DNA from: Polynucleobacter sp. IMCC 30228
GTDB lineage: Bacteria; Pseudomonadota; Gammaproteobacteria; Burkholderiales; Burkholderiaceae
Assembly (NCBI RefSeq): GCF_021395205.1
Contig: NZ_JAJVCS010000004.1
Span: forward strand, 62,001-126,000
Length of the DNA: 64,000 bases
Reading direction: 5' to 3'
A model generated the notes under the pieces. That model ran no database searches, was not told where the DNA came from, and saw only the letters and a list, made by a program, of their open reading frames with translations. This document shows, in pieces, positions 63,420 through 64,000 of the stretch (its first letter is position 1; each line of letters starts with the position of its first letter). Both the position numbers and the translations under genes were made by a program.

Positions 63420-64000
63420 ATGCCTATTATTGAATCGGTTCAAGTTGCTGTCATTGCTGTTCCTTTAGATCAAGTGACTTCATTCTCAACCCGTACGGTT
63501 TCTGAGCGCCATTATTGTTTGGTAAAAGTGCGTAGTAAAGAGGGGCTTGAGGGTATCGGTTTTTGTTATGTTGGTAGCGCCGCTGGTGAGATTGCCAAGA
63601 TTGCCGTAGTGCAATTACTGGCCCCCAAATTACTAGGTCAAGAAAGCCACCGAAGTGAAGGGTTGTGGTTAGACATGTATAACGAATCAGTATTACAGGG
63701 TCGTACAGGTTCGGTGATGCGTGGCATTTCTATTTTAGATAATGCCCTTTGGGATCTGAATGCCCGTTCCGCTAGCTTACCTTTGCATCTCTACTTAGGG
63801 GCAGTGGTCAATGATCGGGTGCCCGCCTATGCTAGTGGCGGTTACTATTTGGCAGGCAAGACTCCAGCCAAATTAGGTAAAGAAATGGAGTCCTATCTTA
63901 AGTTAGGTTTTAAAGCGGTCAAAATGAAAGTAGGTCGCCTCTCGCCACGCGAGGAAGAGGCGCGAGTGAAGGCGGCTCGTCAGGCAATTGGCCCCGATAT
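63420..64000 (+). CDS. Enolase-superfamily (mandelate racemase/muconate lactonizing) enzyme, 5' part
   Basis: The first 193 codons of a mandelate racemase/muconate-lactonizing-type enzyme; the rest runs past the window. The capping domain (IIESVQVAVIAVPLDQVTSF, then RGISILDNALWDLNARS) and the start of the barrel are present, including the catalytic Lys-x-Lys motif AVKMKVG (near residue 170). It probably works on a sugar acid or another carboxylate; the metal ligands are outside the window. GAGAG precedes ATG 63420. Confidence 0.88.
   Translation, partial: MPIIESVQVAVIAVPLDQVTSFSTRTVSERHYCLVKVRSKEGLEGIGFCYVGSAAGEIAKIAVVQLLAPKLLGQESHRSEGLWLDMYNESVLQGRTGSVMRGISILDNALWDLNARSASLPLHLYLGAVVNDRVPAYASGGYYLAGKTPAKLGKEMESYLKLGFKAVKMKVGRLSPREEEARVKAARQAIGPD

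Overview
The window looks like a chromosomal segment of a free-living, low-GC betaproteobacterium of the Burkholderiaceae, most like a Polynucleobacter-type freshwater bacterium. That is inferred from base composition, the cbb3/FixH/FNR arrangement, the several Bug-family (TctC-like) binding proteins and the gene style; no rRNA or other marker is present to settle it. I see no tRNA, rRNA, CRISPR array, insertion sequence or prophage. Coding density is very high. The only stretch over 300 bases without an intact gene is about 23659-24065, which holds a decayed gene.

Layout. 1-10441: anaerobic nitrate respiration: the 3' end of a NarX-type sensor kinase, narL, two NarK-type transporters and narGHJI, followed by a nitroreductase-like gene and a DUF4440-like gene. 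11529-14367 (minus): a probable three-gene unit of a secreted MetX-like alpha/beta hydrolase, an Amt ammonium channel and a secreted cupin. 14509-23658: an organic-acid catabolism region with an MHS-type permease, a family III CoA-transferase, an enoyl-CoA hydratase and a Bug protein on plus, and a ThDP enzyme, a secreted cupin, a secreted NHL beta-propeller and a second Bug protein on minus. 23775-24425: gene remnants. 24465-26070: an SGNH hydrolase and a CHRD protein. 26115-30765: a tightly packed operon joining a Tat-exported molybdenum hydroxylase (two subunits) to soxX, soxY, soxZ and soxA, without soxB or soxCD.

30866-45559: a YHS-domain copper-type P-ATPase, a TPR/O-GlcNAc-transferase-like protein, an M20 peptidase, lldD-like, NIPSNAP, an EamA permease, an SDR, a third Bug protein, a 2OG-Fe dioxygenase, an MFS permease, then ccoI and ccoS. 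45580-51605: a perfect FNR box and the ccoNOQP-ccoG-fixH unit, ending against the convergent fnr gene. 51617-54885: a TauE/SafE-like membrane protein, a SulP transporter, DUF2177 and a universal stress protein. 54897-62988 (minus): an M23 peptidase and the complete System I cytochrome c maturation operon ccmABCDEFGHI. 63119-64000: psiF-like and the 5' part of an enolase-superfamily gene.

The respiratory parts fit together. NarGHI and the cbb3 oxidase serve nitrate and micro-oxic respiration. CcoI, CcoS, CcoG and FixH assemble the oxidase. The Ccm proteins make the c-type cytochromes CcoO, CcoP, SoxX and SoxA. An FNR with a complete four-Cys cluster set is encoded beside an exact FNR site. The least ordinary elements are the molybdo-hydroxylase/SoxXYZA operon with a non-standard SoxY tail, an operator-like dyad placed at about -41.5 before the nar operon, and the double gene remnant near 24 kb.
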